From the NCBI GenBank assembly GCA_904374465.1, contig CAJFFY010000006.1, forward strand, positions 1-64,000: a stretch of 64,000 bases of DNA, written 5' to 3'. The notes beneath the pieces are model-generated. The model saw nothing but the letters and a program-made list of their open reading frames with translations, did not search any database and had not been told where the DNA came from. Numbering within the stretch: the stretch's first letter is position 1; each line of letters opens with the position of its first letter. A program made the position numbers and the translations under genes. This document shows, piece by piece, positions 42,133 to 51,202 of this stretch. The DNA is from an uncultured Subdoligranulum sp. (GTDB lineage Bacteria; Bacillota; Clostridia; Oscillospirales; Ruminococcaceae).

Positions 42133-43239
42133 ATGCGTATTCTGATGATCAGCAACCACCTGGGGGTACAAAGCGGTGTACAGCGGTATGTGCAGAACCT
42201 GCTTTTGCACCTGGACACCGACCGGTACCGGGTGGACCTGTTTGTGGGGCAGTGCCCGCCCGACCAGGCCAGCACCGCCCCCGCGCTGGAAGCCCACGGG
42301 GTGCGCATTTTGGCGGTACCCGACCACAAAAAGGACCGCATCCGGGCGCTGTGGCGGCATCTGTGCACCCATAAGGAGTACGACATCATCCATTACCACA
42401 CGGCCAGCAAGATCGGCGCGCCGGTCTGCGCCATGATGCGCCTGCTCTGCCCCCGGGCCAAAATCATCGTCCACAGCCACATCGTCTACCCGCCCATGAC
42501 GCTCACCTGGCGGGTGGCCCACGGGGTATACCAGCTCTTTGCCGACTATTTCCTGGGCTGCGGCGTAGCGGCCGGACGGTTTGTCTTCGGGGATCACATC
42601 GACCGCAAACCCAATTTCGCCGTGGCCTGCAATGCCGTGGACCGGGGTCGTTTTCACCCCGACGCCGCGGCCCGGGCCGCCACCCGGGCGCGGTACGGCA
42701 TTGCCGATACCGACCGGCTGGCCGGGTTCGTGGGACGGCTCAACCACCAGAAAAACCCGCTCTTCCTTATGGAGGTCTTTGCGGCGCTGGCCGCCACCGA
42801 CTCCGCCTGGAAACTGCTGCTGGTGGGCACCGGCGAGATGGAGGGCGCCATGCGGGACGCCGCCGCCCGGCACGGTCTTGCCGACCGGGTGATTTTTGCC
42901 GGGGTGCAGAGCGATGTGCCCGCCTACATGAACGCCTTTGACCTGTTTTTGCTGCCCAGTAACTTTGAGGGCAGCCCCGTCACCCTGGTGGAAGCCCAGG
43001 GCTGCGGGGTGCCCTGCCTGGCCTCCACCAACGTGCCGGACGACGGCGCCGTCACCGACCTGGTGCATTTTCTGCCGCTGGACGCGCCGCTGACTGACTG
43101 GGCGGCCACCGCGGTGCGCATCGCCGGGCGGGGGGACCACGGCGACCACTGGGCGCAGCTGTCCGCCGCCGGGTATGAACTGCAGATTGCCGCCGAGCGG
43201 ATGGCACAACTCTACGACCGACTGGGGGAACACCGATGA
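42133..43239 (+). CDS. Glycosyltransferase family 4
   Basis: GT-B glycosyltransferase of 368 residues: N-terminal SNHLGVQSGVQRYVQNLL; donor half with AGFVGRLNHQKNP, LLVGTGEMEGAMR, VIFAGVQSDVPAYMNAFD and NFEGSPVTLVEAQGCGVP. Closest in style to capsular EpsF-like transferases. The ATG at 42133 follows AAAGG; an in-frame extension upstream reads through the palindromic repeat and is unlikely. It overlaps the fucosyltransferase by four bases. Confidence 0.92.
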   Translation: MRILMISNHLGVQSGVQRYVQNLLLHLDTDRYRVDLFVGQCPPDQASTAPALEAHGVRILAVPDHKKDRIRALWRHLCTHKEYDIIHYHTASKIGAPVCAMMRLLCPRAKIIVHSHIVYPPMTLTWRVAHGVYQLFADYFLGCGVAAGRFVFGDHIDRKPNFAVACNAVDRGRFHPDAAARAATRARYGIADTDRLAGFVGRLNHQKNPLFLMEVFAALAATDSAWKLLLVGTGEMEGAMRDAAARHGLADRVIFAGVQSDVPAYMNAFDLFLLPSNFEGSPVTLVEAQGCGVPCLASTNVPDDGAVTDLVHFLPLDAPLTDWAATAVRIAGRGDHGDHWAQLSAAGYELQIAAERMAQLYDRLGEHR

Positions 43240-44153
43240 TTTATGCCGAACTGGCCGGGGGCCTGGGCAACCAGATGTTCATCTACGCCTTTGCCCGGGC
43301 GCTGGGCCTGCGCTGCGGCGAACCCGTCACCCTGCTGGACCGGCAGGACTGGCGGGACGGTGCGCCCGCCCACACGGTCTGCGCACTGGACGCGCTGCGC
43401 CTTTCCCCCGATGTGAAGATCCTGGCCGAACCGGGTTTTGCCAAAGCCTACCTGCCCGTGCAGAACGCCGCCAAAACGCTGATGATCAAGTACGAACAGC
43501 GCAAGGGACTGCTGGCCCGGGACTGGAACCGGTGGGAGCGCCGCTGCGCCCCGCTGCTCAACCTGGTGGGTACCCATTTTGCCACCGACGGCTATGTGCC
43601 GGTGCGCCGGGGTCCCACCCGGCATTTCCTGGCCTGGGGATACTTCCAGGGGGAAGCCTACTTTGCCGACTGCGCCGACGCCATCCGGCAGGAACTGCAG
43701 GCCAAGGACCCGCCGGCGGCCGAGGAATCTTCCACCATCGCCGCAGCACCCTACCCGGTGGCGGTACACCTGCGCCGGGGGGACTACTGCAAGCCGGAAA
43801 ACGAGATCCTGCAGGTCTGCACCCCGGCCTACTACGCCCGGGCCATCGCCGCCGTGGCGGCTGCTCACCCGGACGCCACCCTGTTTGTCTTTTCGGACGA
43901 CATCCCCTGGGCCCGGGCCAATCTCGACACCGCCGGGCTGCCCGCCGTGTACATGCCCCGGGGCAGCGCGGCGGGGGACCTGGCCCTGATGCAGCGGTGC
44001 CGGGGATTTGTGATCAGCAACTCCACCTACAGCTGGTGGGCCCAGTATCTGGCCGGGCCGGACCGGCAGGTGTGGGCCCCCGACCGGTGGTACGCCCACA
44101 CCAAACAGACGGCGCTCTACCAGCCGGACTGGCAATTGATTCCCACCGAATAA
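43236..44153 (+). CDS. Alpha-1,2-fucosyltransferase (GT11)
   Basis: Adds L-fucose alpha-1,2 to a terminal galactose, as in H-antigen structures. 305 residues with the GT11 motifs: GGLGNQMFIYAFARAL at the N-terminus, VAVHLRRGDY (motif I of alpha-1,2/1,6-fucosyltransferases), LFVFSDDIPWARANL and GFVISNSTYSWWAQYL. GDP-fucose is the expected donor; genes for its synthesis are not in the window. It starts inside the previous stop codon (ATGA). With the GT6 gene downstream it could build a blood-group-like terminus. Confidence 0.93.
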   Translation: MIYAELAGGLGNQMFIYAFARALGLRCGEPVTLLDRQDWRDGAPAHTVCALDALRLSPDVKILAEPGFAKAYLPVQNAAKTLMIKYEQRKGLLARDWNRWERRCAPLLNLVGTHFATDGYVPVRRGPTRHFLAWGYFQGEAYFADCADAIRQELQAKDPPAAEESSTIAAAPYPVAVHLRRGDYCKPENEILQVCTPAYYARAIAAVAAAHPDATLFVFSDDIPWARANLDTAGLPAVYMPRGSAAGDLALMQRCRGFVISNSTYSWWAQYLAGPDRQVWAPDRWYAHTKQTALYQPDWQLIPTE

Positions 44154-44172
44154 AACCGAAAGGGGGCCCTCC

Positions 44173-45171
44173 ATGCCGCTGTTTTCCATCATCGTGCCGG
44201 TGTACAATGTGCAGAACTACCTGGCCGACTGCATCAAGAGTGTGGCCGAGCAGGAAGGCCCCCGGGACTGGGAGTGCCTGCTCATCGACGACGGCTCCAC
44301 CGACCTGTGCCCCCAGCTGTGCGATACCTTCGCCCGGGAAATTCCCGGCGTGCAGGTCATCCACCGCAAAAACGGCGGGCTGGCTGCAGCCCGCAACACC
44401 GGGCTGGGGGCCGCCAAAGGGGACTGGGTGCTGTTTCTGGACAGCGACGACGCCATGGCCCCCGGACTGCTGGCAACCCTGCGCCGGGAACTGGCGGCCC
44501 ACCCGGGGTATGACTGGTATGTGGGCAAACATCTGGAGTGGCAGCCCGACGGCACCCTGACCGAACACGAAGGGCTGCATCTGCTGCCCGGTCCCTTTGA
44601 CAGCACCGACTACGGCGAACGGCTGCGGGCACTTTACCGGGCCGGACACTGGTCGGTGTGGAAATACTGCCTGCGCCGTGCCTGGCTGGTGGAGGAAAAC
44701 CTGCACTTCTGGCCCGACGTGCGCTGGGCCGAGGACTGGCCCTTTGATCTGCTGCTGCTGACCCGGTGCGAGGGAATCTATTTCCTCGACGTGGTGTTCA
44801 CCCACTACCGGGTGGGGCGCCCGGGCAGCCTGCTCACCGACGCCAAAAACCTGCCCAAGCGGTTCAAGGCGCTGGTGGCGGCCCAGCGGCGGCTGGTCGC
44901 TCTGGCCACCATCGAACACCTGGACACCGCCACCTACGCCGCCATGCGGGACGCCGCCGCCGATGTCTTCTGGCCCCAGGCCCGCACGGCCGCCGTGCCG
45001 GACGCAGGCATCCGGCACGCCTGCCTGCCCTACCTGAAACAGCTGCGCCCCCTCTACGCCCACGGCGCCGAGGTGGCCACCCGCCGGGACTGGCGGCTCT
45101 TCCAGAAGATGATGCGGCTGCTGGGTCCGCGGCTGACCCTCTGGCTGGCCGCCCACGCCAAGAAAGGATAA
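44173..45171 (+). CDS. Glycosyltransferase family 2
   Basis: GT-A inverting transferase of 332 residues with SIIVPVYNVQNYLADCIKSV, the nucleotide-binding LLIDDGSTD, KNGGLAAARNTGL and the metal-binding DSDDAM. The C-terminal helical part (about 200-330) has no membrane anchor. Sugar unknown. AAAGGGGGC precedes the start 19 bases after the fucosyltransferase gene. Confidence 0.92.
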   Translation: MPLFSIIVPVYNVQNYLADCIKSVAEQEGPRDWECLLIDDGSTDLCPQLCDTFAREIPGVQVIHRKNGGLAAARNTGLGAAKGDWVLFLDSDDAMAPGLLATLRRELAAHPGYDWYVGKHLEWQPDGTLTEHEGLHLLPGPFDSTDYGERLRALYRAGHWSVWKYCLRRAWLVEENLHFWPDVRWAEDWPFDLLLLTRCEGIYFLDVVFTHYRVGRPGSLLTDAKNLPKRFKALVAAQRRLVALATIEHLDTATYAAMRDAAADVFWPQARTAAVPDAGIRHACLPYLKQLRPLYAHGAEVATRRDWRLFQKMMRLLGPRLTLWLAAHAKKG

Positions 45172-45177
45172 CCCGTT

Positions 45178-46710
45178 TTGCGAACCAAACGTACCCTCAT
45201 CAATATGGCCTACGCGGTGGGCTCCAGCCTGCTGCTGCTGTTGCTGGGCCTGGTCACCCGCAAGCTGCTGGTCTACAACTTCGGTACCCAGATCAGCACG
45301 GCGTCCCAGGTGGTCACCCAGCTGTTCAACTTTTTCTCCATCGCCGAGTTCGGCGTGGGCAGCGTCATCAGCTACCGCCTGTACGAGCAGATCGCCGCCC
45401 GCAACGAGGAAAAGATCAGCAAGTACATGTCGATGTACAAGTGGGCCTACCGGGCGGTGGGACTGGCCATCGCGGTGCTGGCCCTGCTGGGCGCCGCCGC
45501 CCTGCCCTGGATCATGCCCGACGTGCCGCTGACCACCGGCTACACGGTGTACGGCCTCAATGTTGTGTCCACGCTGTGCAGCTATTTCCTGGTCACCCGG
45601 CGGCTGATGTACACCTGCACCCAGCAGGGGTACCTGTGTACCCGCATTGACTTCTTCTTCAACGTGCTCACCTCGCTGGCCAAGATCGCCGTATCCCTGT
45701 GGTGCCCCAACTATGTGCTCTACTTCAGCGTGACCATCGTCTGCAACGTCTGCGCCAACCTGGTCATTGCCCGCCGGTTCCGCAAGGATTTCCCCTACGT
45801 GCATGACGTCAAGGTCAGCTTCCGGGATTTCAAGGACCTGGGCATCTTCCACGACCTGCGGTACTACCTGGTGCACCGGCTGTCCAACACCATCTACGGC
45901 TCGTCGGACACCATCGTCACCTCCCGCATGGGCGGTTCGCTCCAGACGACGCTGCTGGGCAACTACACCAACATCTCCACCAGCGCCACCGACCTGGGCA
46001 ACAAGATCATGGACAGCTTTGCCGCGGCCATCGGCAACATTGTCTACGACAAATCCGCCACCGCCAACGACCACGACAAGCAGGTGTTCTGGGGGATGGA
46101 TCTGTTCAGCTATGCCTTCGGCAGCTTTGTGGCCACGGCCTACTTCTGCCTGTTCCAGCCCTTCATGGCGGCCTGGATGGGGGAGGACTGGCTGCTGCCC
46201 CTGGGCTTTGTGCTGGTGTTCTGCCTGAACGAGTACGTGGGCTGGAACCACCGGATGCTGGGGTCCTACCGGGCGGTGCTGGGCCATTTTGAGCAGGACC
46301 AGTGGTTCATGGTGGCCTCGGCCGCCGTCAACCTGATCCTCAGTTTCGTTCTGTTCCCGGTCTTTGACATCACCGGCGCCCTCATCGCCACCGTGGTGGC
46401 CCACTGCATCATGTGGGCAGGGCGCATCGTCGTGGTGTTCAGCCGGTATATGAAGGGCAGCATGGGCCACTACCTGGTGATGCAGGCGCTGCACCTGGTC
46501 ACGCTGGCCCTCTGCATGGGCGGTACCTGGGCCGTCTGCGAGGCTGTGCCGCTGGACGGCTGGCTGGGGCTTGTGCCCCGGGCGGTGATCGTCTGCATCC
46601 TGCCCAATCTCTTCAACCTGCTGGTCTACGGCTGGGGCCGTGACGCCGCCTACCTGCGGCAGTACGGCGCCGGAATCTGGCGCAAACTCACCCATAAAAG
46701 GAGCGCGTGA
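45178..46710 (+). CDS. wzx: Wzx-type polysaccharide flippase
   Basis: MATE/MOP-superfamily membrane protein of 510 residues with about 12-14 hydrophobic segments, moving lipid-linked oligosaccharide units across the membrane. The N-terminus RTLINMAYAVGSSLLLLLLGLVTRK is typical of O-antigen flippases. The start appears to be TTG at 45178, after AAAGGAT, seven bases past the previous stop; an ATG at 45205 would cut into the first helix. It is the only flippase in the window, and no Wzy polymerase is evident unless the 47558 gene acts as one. Confidence 0.9.
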   Translation: MRTKRTLINMAYAVGSSLLLLLLGLVTRKLLVYNFGTQISTASQVVTQLFNFFSIAEFGVGSVISYRLYEQIAARNEEKISKYMSMYKWAYRAVGLAIAVLALLGAAALPWIMPDVPLTTGYTVYGLNVVSTLCSYFLVTRRLMYTCTQQGYLCTRIDFFFNVLTSLAKIAVSLWCPNYVLYFSVTIVCNVCANLVIARRFRKDFPYVHDVKVSFRDFKDLGIFHDLRYYLVHRLSNTIYGSSDTIVTSRMGGSLQTTLLGNYTNISTSATDLGNKIMDSFAAAIGNIVYDKSATANDHDKQVFWGMDLFSYAFGSFVATAYFCLFQPFMAAWMGEDWLLPLGFVLVFCLNEYVGWNHRMLGSYRAVLGHFEQDQWFMVASAAVNLILSFVLFPVFDITGALIATVVAHCIMWAGRIVVVFSRYMKGSMGHYLVMQALHLVTLALCMGGTWAVCEAVPLDGWLGLVPRAVIVCILPNLFNLLVYGWGRDAAYLRQYGAGIWRKLTHKRSA

Positions 46711-47561
46711 TGCCGAAAATCGGGATGCTCTACCTCTGCACCGGGAAGTACACGGTCTTCTGGCCGGAATTCTACGCGAGTTTTGAGAAAAACTTCCTGC
46801 CCGGGTGCGAAAAGGAATATTTCGTCTTTACCGACGCCGAAACCATCCCGGGGCAGGATTGCCCCCGGGTGCACCGCATCACCCAGGAGGCCTACGACTG
46901 GCCCTACAGCACGCTGCGGCGGTTTTCCATTTTTTTGACGCAGGAAAAAGCCCTGGCCGGCTGCGATTTTCTCTTCTTTTTCAATGCCAACCTGGTCTGC
47001 GAAAAAACCGTCACGGCGGAGGAATTCTTGCCCCGGCCCGAGAAAGGCGAAAACCTGCTGCTGGTACAGCAGCCCGGCTTCTGGGACAAAAAGCCGATCT
47101 TTTACTCCTACGACCGCAACCCCAAAAGTACGGCCTATATTCCCTACAACTGCGGCAGGGACTATGTGTCGGGCGGGCTCAACGGCGGGACGGCGGCGGC
47201 TTTTCTGGCGCTGTGCCACGAGCTGGAACGCCGCACCGAGGACGATCTGGCCCGCGGGGTCATTGCCCTGTGGCACGACGAAAGCCAGCTCAACCGCTAT
47301 GCGGCGGAGCGCAGCGACTATCGGCTGCTGACCCCCGCCTACTGGTACCCCGAGGGCTGGGACCTGCCCTTTGAGGCCAAGATTGTGGTGCGGGACAAGG
47401 CGCGCTATTTCGATGTGGCGGCCGTCAAGCACAAGGATGCCCGCCCCCAGAGCTGGCTTGCCCGCAAGTGGGGGGCCTTCCGGGAAAACTGGCTGCCCTA
47501 CCTGTGGTACGCCCGGGATGCCCTGCTGCACAAAACCCTGCAAGGCGGTGATGCGCAATGA
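46710..47561 (+). CDS. Family 6 glycosyltransferase (ABO/alpha-Gal type)
   Basis: GT6 retaining transferase of 283 residues. In animals and a few bacteria this family adds alpha-1,3 GalNAc or Gal to fucosylated galactose (A or B antigens). Family signatures are LYLCTGKYTVFWPEFY, FLFFFNANLVC and HDESQLN (189-195). The usual metal-binding DXD is replaced by N92-A-N94, the NXN form known in bacterial, metal-independent members. The ATG overlaps the flippase stop (TGATG) after AAAAGGAG. Confidence 0.87.
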   Translation: MPKIGMLYLCTGKYTVFWPEFYASFEKNFLPGCEKEYFVFTDAETIPGQDCPRVHRITQEAYDWPYSTLRRFSIFLTQEKALAGCDFLFFFNANLVCEKTVTAEEFLPRPEKGENLLLVQQPGFWDKKPIFYSYDRNPKSTAYIPYNCGRDYVSGGLNGGTAAAFLALCHELERRTEDDLARGVIALWHDESQLNRYAAERSDYRLLTPAYWYPEGWDLPFEAKIVVRDKARYFDVAAVKHKDARPQSWLARKWGAFRENWLPYLWYARDALLHKTLQGGDAQ

Positions 47562-49261
47562 CCAAACGAACGGAACGGTATTTCTGGGCCGCGGCGGCGG
47601 TGCTCTGCCTGGGGGTGCTGCTCTACTCCGCCTTTACAGGGCTGGAAATCGACGAGGAATACGCCCTCTCGCTGGGGTACCGGCTGGTCAGCGGCGACCG
47701 GCTGTTTGCCACCATGTGGGAACCCCACCAGCTCTCGTCGCTGCCGGCGGCCGCGCTGCTGGCGGTGTATCTGGGCATCACCGGCACCACCACCGGGGTG
47801 CTGCTCTTTTTCCGGTTGGTGGTGCTGGCCTGCAAAGCCGGCATGAGCTGGGTCTTTTATAAGGAATTCCGGCGGGATCTGGGCCGCAGCGGGGCCGCCC
47901 TGGCGGCGCTGGTGCTGCTTTTGTATATCCCCAAGTGGTTTCTGGGCCCGGACTATACCGGCCAGCAGTTCCACTTTACGGTGGCGGCGTTCCTGTGCTG
48001 CCACCATTACGTCACCCGGGGGTTCCGCAAACCCTGGCTGGTGGCGGTGGGCGCGGTCTGCGCCTGCCTGAGCTTTCTGGCCTTTCCCCAGAGCATCGCG
48101 GCCTTTGCGGTGCTCTGGATCGGCATGGTCCTGCTGGGACGCCAGGGCGGCGAGGCCCGGTTCCTGGGCATTCCCCGGGGCGCCTGGGTGCTGCTGGGCA
48201 GCTGTGCGGTCTGCGGCGTGGCCTTCCTGGTCTGGACGCTGCAGGGTATGGGCTTTGATCTGGGGGCATTCCTCGCGCGGGTGGGGCTGATCCTCCACGA
48301 TCCGCAGTATAACTTTACGGCGGGGGAGCGGCTGGCGCTGCTGGCGCAGCAGGCCCTGCCGGTGCTGCAGAGCTGGCGGTGGCCGCTGGCCATGGCCCTG
48401 GTGGCCTACGCCGTTGCCGGCCTGCGCAAGGTGGCTTTGCCGGAACGCGGTGCCTTTGTGCTGGGACTGTGGGGCATTCTGGCCACGCTGCTGTGCGCGC
48501 TGCGCGCCGTCAAGGACGGCAGCCTGGACGAACGGCAGTTTGTGCCGGTGCTGGTGCTGGCCGGGGCCTGGGCCTTCTGGCGTGCCCGCGAGCAGCCCGG
48601 CGCGGCGGCGCTGTTCTGGCTGGGGTATCTGCCCGGGCTGGCCGCCTACGCCTTTATTTTGCGTTCCACCCTGCTGGGGCTGCCCGCCACCTTCATGTAC
48701 CTGACCTGGCCGGCCCTGTGCGGCTTGCTGATGCTGCTGCGGGTGCGACCGCCCACGGCGCGGGCGGCGCTGGGGGCGGTGCTGGTCTTCCTGGCGGTTT
48801 GCCGGGTCTGGTGCGTCCAGACCACCGGCTGGAAGGGCCACACGGTGGCAGACACCCCGCTGGTGATGATTGAAAACGGCCCGGCCAAGGGCATCCGGGC
48901 GGACGAAAAGGCCGCCGATATGCAGCAGTGCCTGTATGAGGCGCTGGCCCCCTATGCCGGGCAGGGGGTGCTGCAGGCCATCGGGGAACAGCACGGCCTG
49001 GGCTTCCTGATGGCGGACGGCACCCTGACCGTCAACCAGGCGTCGGTGATCTCCGGCACCGACAGCGACCCCCGATTCATCCAATACTACGAGGAAATGC
49101 CGGAAAAACTGCCCGACGTCATCCTCTATGACGACGCCGAGGTGCGGGACATGGCGGAGTTCCATGCCTGGATCGAGGAGAACCTGCCCATTGCCGACCG
49201 GTACACCGTGACCTTCGGCACCGCCAACCTGCAGGTGCTGGTGGTGGACAAAACGGCCTGA
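47558..49261 (+). CDS. Multi-pass membrane glycosyltransferase (GT-C type)
   Basis: 567 residues with about 10-11 membrane segments and a soluble C-terminal domain (about 430-567). The first extracytoplasmic loop carries an acidic site, GLEIDEEYALSLGYRL, as in GT-C enzymes of the GT39/GT83/ArnT type that use lipid-linked sugars. It may add a decorating sugar outside the membrane or act in polymerisation. It starts inside the previous stop (ATGA) and is followed by a terminator. Confidence 0.78.
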   Translation: MTKRTERYFWAAAAVLCLGVLLYSAFTGLEIDEEYALSLGYRLVSGDRLFATMWEPHQLSSLPAAALLAVYLGITGTTTGVLLFFRLVVLACKAGMSWVFYKEFRRDLGRSGAALAALVLLLYIPKWFLGPDYTGQQFHFTVAAFLCCHHYVTRGFRKPWLVAVGAVCACLSFLAFPQSIAAFAVLWIGMVLLGRQGGEARFLGIPRGAWVLLGSCAVCGVAFLVWTLQGMGFDLGAFLARVGLILHDPQYNFTAGERLALLAQQALPVLQSWRWPLAMALVAYAVAGLRKVALPERGAFVLGLWGILATLLCALRAVKDGSLDERQFVPVLVLAGAWAFWRAREQPGAAALFWLGYLPGLAAYAFILRSTLLGLPATFMYLTWPALCGLLMLLRVRPPTARAALGAVLVFLAVCRVWCVQTTGWKGHTVADTPLVMIENGPAKGIRADEKAADMQQCLYEALAPYAGQGVLQAIGEQHGLGFLMADGTLTVNQASVISGTDSDPRFIQYYEEMPEKLPDVILYDDAEVRDMAEFHAWIEENLPIADRYTVTFGTANLQVLVVDKTA

Positions 49262-49268
49262 CCTTACG

Positions 49269-49296
49269 CGCCCCCGTTGCCAGCGGGGGCGTTTTG
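49269..49296 (+). terminator. Terminator inside the glycan cluster
   Basis: An 8-bp stem (49269-49276 with 49284-49291) followed by TTTTGTG. It ends the first transcription unit of the cluster. Confidence 0.8.
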
Positions 49297-49305
49297 TGTT
49301 ATGCT
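49277..49305 (+). promoter_or_regulatory. Internal promoter of the second glycan unit
   Basis: TTGCCA (49277-49282), 17 bases, TATGCT (49300-49305). Its -35 lies in the loop of the terminator just upstream, so the two transcription units abut. Confidence 0.6.
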
Positions 49306-49342
49306 TAAACCAAAACTTGCTTCGGCCAAAGGAGCCTTGCCC

Positions 49343-50137
49343 ATGGAAAAACTGCTTGTCTTCATTCCCGCCTACAACTGCGAAAAACAGGTGCCGCGGG
49401 TGCTCTCCCAGCTGCTGGACGCCCGCATCGCCCCCTGGGTGGGGGAATGTATTGTGGTGAACAACCGCTCCACCGACGGCACCGAGGCCGCGGTGCAGGA
49501 CTGGTGCCGCCGCCATCCCGAGGCGCCGGTGCATCTGCTGCGCAACGACCAGAACTACGGCCTGGGCGGCAGCCACAAGGTGGCCTTCGGCTATGCGGTC
49601 GCCCACGGGTATGACCATCTGGTGGTGCTGCATGGCGACGACCAGGGCGCCATCGCGGACCTTTTGCCCATTCTGCAGGACGGTACGTATCTAAAGTACG
49701 ACTGCTGCCTGGGCTCCCGCTTCATGAAGGACAGCCGCATCCGGGGCTACAGCACGCTGCGGGTGGTGGGCAACCACGGCTTCAACGCCCTGTTCAGCCT
49801 GGTGGCGCGCCAACGCATCACCGACCTGGGCAGCGGGCTCAACCTGTACGCTGTGGCGCCGCTGCGAAACGGATACTACAAAAAATTTCCCGATACGCTG
49901 TATTTCAATGACTGCATGATCCTGGCCCTCTGCCAGCTCAAACAGAAAGTGCTGTTCTTCCCCATCAGCTGGCGGGAGGAAGACCAGGTCAGCAACAACA
50001 AGCTCACCAGCTTCGGCATCAGCCTGCTCAAACTCTGCGGGCGGTATCTGCGCAGCCCCCGGGACTTCGTAAGCCGGGAGTGGCGCGACAAGATCATCGA
50101 CGACTACACCTACACCGAGATTCCGGTGCAGCAGTAA
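49343..50137 (+). CDS. Glycosyltransferase family 2 (polyprenyl-phosphate sugar synthase-like)
   Basis: GT2 enzyme of 264 residues resembling dolichol/undecaprenyl-phosphate mannose or glucose synthases. LLVFIPAYNCEKQVPRVLSQL, VNNRSTDGT, NYGLGGSHKVAFGYAVAHGYD and the metal motif LHGDDQG are present; the C-terminus has no membrane helices. The ATG at 49343 follows AAAGGAG. It is first in the second glycan unit, before an epimerase gene. Confidence 0.88.
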   Translation: MEKLLVFIPAYNCEKQVPRVLSQLLDARIAPWVGECIVVNNRSTDGTEAAVQDWCRRHPEAPVHLLRNDQNYGLGGSHKVAFGYAVAHGYDHLVVLHGDDQGAIADLLPILQDGTYLKYDCCLGSRFMKDSRIRGYSTLRVVGNHGFNALFSLVARQRITDLGSGLNLYAVAPLRNGYYKKFPDTLYFNDCMILALCQLKQKVLFFPISWREEDQVSNNKLTSFGISLLKLCGRYLRSPRDFVSREWRDKIIDDYTYTEIPVQQ

Positions 50138-50150
50138 GGAGGCTTTTTTC

Positions 50151-51179
50151 ATGAAAGTGTTGGTAACGGGCGCCGCCGGATTCATCGGCGGCCAGCTGTG
50201 GCACGCCCTGTGGCAGCGCGGCGACGAGGTCGTCGGCATCGACAACTTCTCCTACGGCAACCTGGACAACCTGAAATTTGACGACCATGACTTCGGCCCC
50301 GAGGTGCGCCGGATGGACATCCGCGACCGGCAGGCCATTCCGGCCCTGTTCGAGGCGGAAAAGTTCGATGTGGTTTACAACATTGCGGGTATTGCCCCGC
50401 TGCCCGACTGCCAGAGCGACCCGGTCCAGGCGGTGGAAGTGAATACCCTGGGGCTCGTGCATCTGCTGGAATGTGCCCGCCGCACCGGCGTCAAGCAGGT
50501 GGTGCAGGCCTCCACCAACGCCATGTATGAGAACGAGACGGAATTCCCCACGGTGGAAACCTCCTTCCATACGCCGACGCTGATCTACCCCAACACCAAA
50601 TACTGCGGCGAGCGGTTCTGCCAGAGCTTTGCCGACACCTACGGCATGACGGTGACCTGCCTGCGGTTTGCCAACGTCTACGGCCCCCACATCGACTGCC
50701 TGCGCAAGCAGCCGCCCTTTGTGGGGTATATGATCCGGGAACTGTACTACGGCCGCACGCCGGAGTTCCACTCGGACGGCAACCAGCGCCGGGACTACAT
50801 CTATGTGGATGACCTCATCGCCCTGGCCCTGCGGGTGGTGGAACGCCCGCAAAAGGGCTTTGATGCGGTCAACGTCTCCAGCAACCAGAGCTACTCGGTG
50901 CGGCAGCTCTACGGCATCGCCTGCCGCCTGATGGGCAAGGAGATCGAAGCCAAATACTGCCCCTCCAGCCATTACTGGGCCAAATACCCCGAACTGTACG
51001 GCGGGGCCTACGGCATCAAGGAGGAAATCCTCGACCACGAGGTCAACAAGTTCAGCCTCTGCGACAACACCCACGCCAAAGAAGCCTACGGCTGGGTGCC
51101 CCAGGTGGACATCGAGACCGGCCTTGCCCGGGTGATTGATGCCGAATGCAAGATGCTGGCCGCCCGGGACAACGCCTGA
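50151..51179 (+). CDS. NAD-dependent sugar epimerase/dehydratase
   Basis: Extended short-chain dehydrogenase of 342 residues acting on a nucleotide sugar. TGAAGFIG binds NAD; the catalytic Thr/Ser lies in QASTNAMYE and the Tyr-Lys pair in YPNTKYCGE; RRDYIYVDDL is the usual C-terminal motif. The exact reaction (epimerase, dehydratase or reductase) is not decidable. AAGGAGG precedes the start. It sits with the nucleotidyltransferase that may supply or use its substrate. Confidence 0.9.
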   Translation: MKVLVTGAAGFIGGQLWHALWQRGDEVVGIDNFSYGNLDNLKFDDHDFGPEVRRMDIRDRQAIPALFEAEKFDVVYNIAGIAPLPDCQSDPVQAVEVNTLGLVHLLECARRTGVKQVVQASTNAMYENETEFPTVETSFHTPTLIYPNTKYCGERFCQSFADTYGMTVTCLRFANVYGPHIDCLRKQPPFVGYMIRELYYGRTPEFHSDGNQRRDYIYVDDLIALALRVVERPQKGFDAVNVSSNQSYSVRQLYGIACRLMGKEIEAKYCPSSHYWAKYPELYGGAYGIKEEILDHEVNKFSLCDNTHAKEAYGWVPQVDIETGLARVIDAECKMLAARDNA

Positions 51180-51202
51180 GCGCCCGAAAAAGGAGCTGCT
51201 GT

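Noticed and set aside
44014..46695. Long minus-strand open frame over the GT2 and flippase genes
   Set aside because: Composition is typical of a GC shadow, and it contradicts the coupled plus-strand genes.
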